Positions 63,067 to 64,000 of a stretch of 64,000 bases of DNA are shown piece after piece. The notes beneath the pieces are model-generated. The model searched no databases. It was not told the DNA's origin and saw nothing but the letters and a program-made list of their open reading frames with translations. Origin of the DNA: Weissella confusa (lineage in GTDB: Bacteria > Bacillota > Bacilli > Lactobacillales > Lactobacillaceae); the NCBI GenBank assembly GCA_016466735.1, contig JAAOED010000009.1, forward strand, positions 1 through 64,000, given 5' to 3'. The translations under genes and the position numbers were made by a program. How positions within the stretch are numbered: the stretch's first letter is position 1; every line of letters begins with the position of its first letter.

Positions 63067-64000
63067 ATGAAAATTGGTATTGTAACCTTAACTGGTTATT
63101 GGAACTATGGAAATCGTCTACAAAACCTCGCATTAAAGACAGTTCTTGAGAACAAGTTTAATGAAGACGTGACGACCGTTAGGACTTGGCAAGCGGAATT
63201 GGAAAATGGTCGAGTTCACTCAATCCGGCATTTATTAAGTCTGGCAAAACACCGAAAGTTGTTTAGTACGTTAAGGTTGAGGAAAAGGGTGGAGTCGTTC
63301 AAAATATTTTCCGAGCAATTTCTAAATGAAAGTGCCGAAATTGCCACTGTTGATAACTATGTTTCGATTTTGGAAAAGTTTGATAAAGTTGTCGTTGGCT
63401 CAGACCAAGTGTGGAACCCAGAATGGCTATCGGACAGTGAGCTGGATTTCTTCCTACTAGCCGGTGTTCGAAATGACAAAAGAATTTCTTACGCAGCGAG
63501 TTTTGGGGTAGACAATGTTGACGCCTATGCTAGTTCTTTTGAAAGAGAACTTCCGAAATTTAGTGCGATATCCGTTCGAGAACAGACAGGGGTTGACATC
63601 GTAAGTGGCATAGGTCATTCGGAAGCCGCATTAGTATTAGATCCAACCATGCTACTCACAAAATCTGATTGGGAGAAATTAGCCGATACGCAAGAGTGGT
63701 CAAGCAAAGATTACGTCTTTGAATACTTTTTAGGACCTAAATCTGATACAACGAATATGGCAGAGAAAAAGATAACAAATATTGTAGGCCACTCAATCGC
63801 ATTTAATAACCCTAATCATCATAGTAAACAATATTATGGTGAATCACCGCTAAACTTTGTTAACGGTATTAGGAATGCCAAAGTGGTAATTACGGATTCA
63901 TTTCATGCTGCAGTCTTTGCTTTGATATTCGGAATACCAGTGTTTATAGCTGAACGCTCTGATGCCAAACTAGGATCAAGGTTAGTAACTTTGTTCGGGC
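63067..64000 (+). CDS. polysaccharide pyruvyl transferase family protein, 3' end beyond window
   Basis: The first 311 codons are present; the frame stays open to the window edge. The start MKIGIVTLTGYWNYGNRLQNLAL is the family opening. VVGSDQVWNPEWLSD, ISYAASFGVD, ISVREQTGVDIV and VITDSFHAAVFALIFGIPVF follow in the usual order. Members add pyruvate ketals (or act as related transferases) on exopolysaccharide sugars. The aggtga SD precedes ATG 63067. Confidence 0.9.
   Translation, partial: MKIGIVTLTGYWNYGNRLQNLALKTVLENKFNEDVTTVRTWQAELENGRVHSIRHLLSLAKHRKLFSTLRLRKRVESFKIFSEQFLNESAEIATVDNYVSILEKFDKVVVGSDQVWNPEWLSDSELDFFLLAGVRNDKRISYAASFGVDNVDAYASSFERELPKFSAISVREQTGVDIVSGIGHSEAALVLDPTMLLTKSDWEKLADTQEWSSKDYVFEYFLGPKSDTTNMAEKKITNIVGHSIAFNNPNHHSKQYYGESPLNFVNGIRNAKVVITDSFHAAVFALIFGIPVFIAERSDAKLGSRLVTLFG

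Overview
The window looks like chromosomal DNA of a low-to-mid-GC lactic acid bacterium, most likely Weissella or a close relative in Lactobacillaceae. The evidence is a strong TTG preference for leucine, Gram-positive ribosome-binding sites, a dltXABCD operon, a mannose-type PTS with a DUF956 partner, a T-box and a PyrR attenuator, and an LAB-type Wzx/Wzy exopolysaccharide locus. The genus is inferred from style and gene content, not from a marker gene. No CRISPR array, prophage or intact insertion sequence is visible.

Layout. 1-560: tRNA cluster (a partial tRNA, then Asp, Trp, His, Leu, Pro). 620-4734: an unknown small protein, an ADP-ribosylglycohydrolase and a convergent YfhO-type membrane glycosyltransferase. 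4904-10700: aspartase, the manLMN PTS operon with a cre site on its promoter, a GC-rich strongly structured orphan RNA candidate (about 9415-9625), the DUF956 gene and a histidine phosphatase. 10817-15434: dltXABCD (teichoic-acid D-alanylation). 15479-21471: a divergent PTS-IIC-like protein, a DUF915 hydrolase, a secreted nuclease, tRNA-Arg, an XRE/ImmA pair with repeated operator-like motifs, and small membrane proteins. 21577-24217: gap and pgk, the latter with a duplicated hairpin 3' region. 24223-31347: DUF554 and LysR genes flanking a palindromic MITE-like element, a heterodimeric ABC exporter whose first subunit is frameshifted, and cardiolipin synthase. 31403-40765: aldo/keto reductase, lepA, rpmE2, a tRNA-editing protein, unknown proteins, an amino-acid permease and an M32 carboxypeptidase.

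40845-46206 is a surface-polysaccharide-like cluster: GT2-GtrA, phosphodiester glycosidase, small membrane protein, Cthe_2159-type carbohydrate-binding protein, VTC domain and DUF4956. 46240-47932 is a T-box leader, with tyrosine codons in the specifier loop, driving an NhaC-family transporter. 47975-49716 holds RNase HI-like, EbsA-like and RluA-family genes.

49742-53994 is the most unusual block. A PyrR attenuator precedes pyrR and a carAB-like pair. The small subunit lacks the whole glutaminase triad. The large subunit is about 240 residues short and has lost ATP-grasp metal ligands. Both genes are intact open frames, so a catalytically dead or repurposed carbamoyl-phosphate-synthase pair under pyrimidine control is the leading candidate for new biology. 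After prsA, 55491-64000 is an exopolysaccharide operon. Its conserved wzd/wze genes are followed by variable glycosyltransferase and polymerase genes with AT-rich, ATA/AGA-using codons that suggest transfer. The last gene, a pyruvyltransferase, runs off the window.
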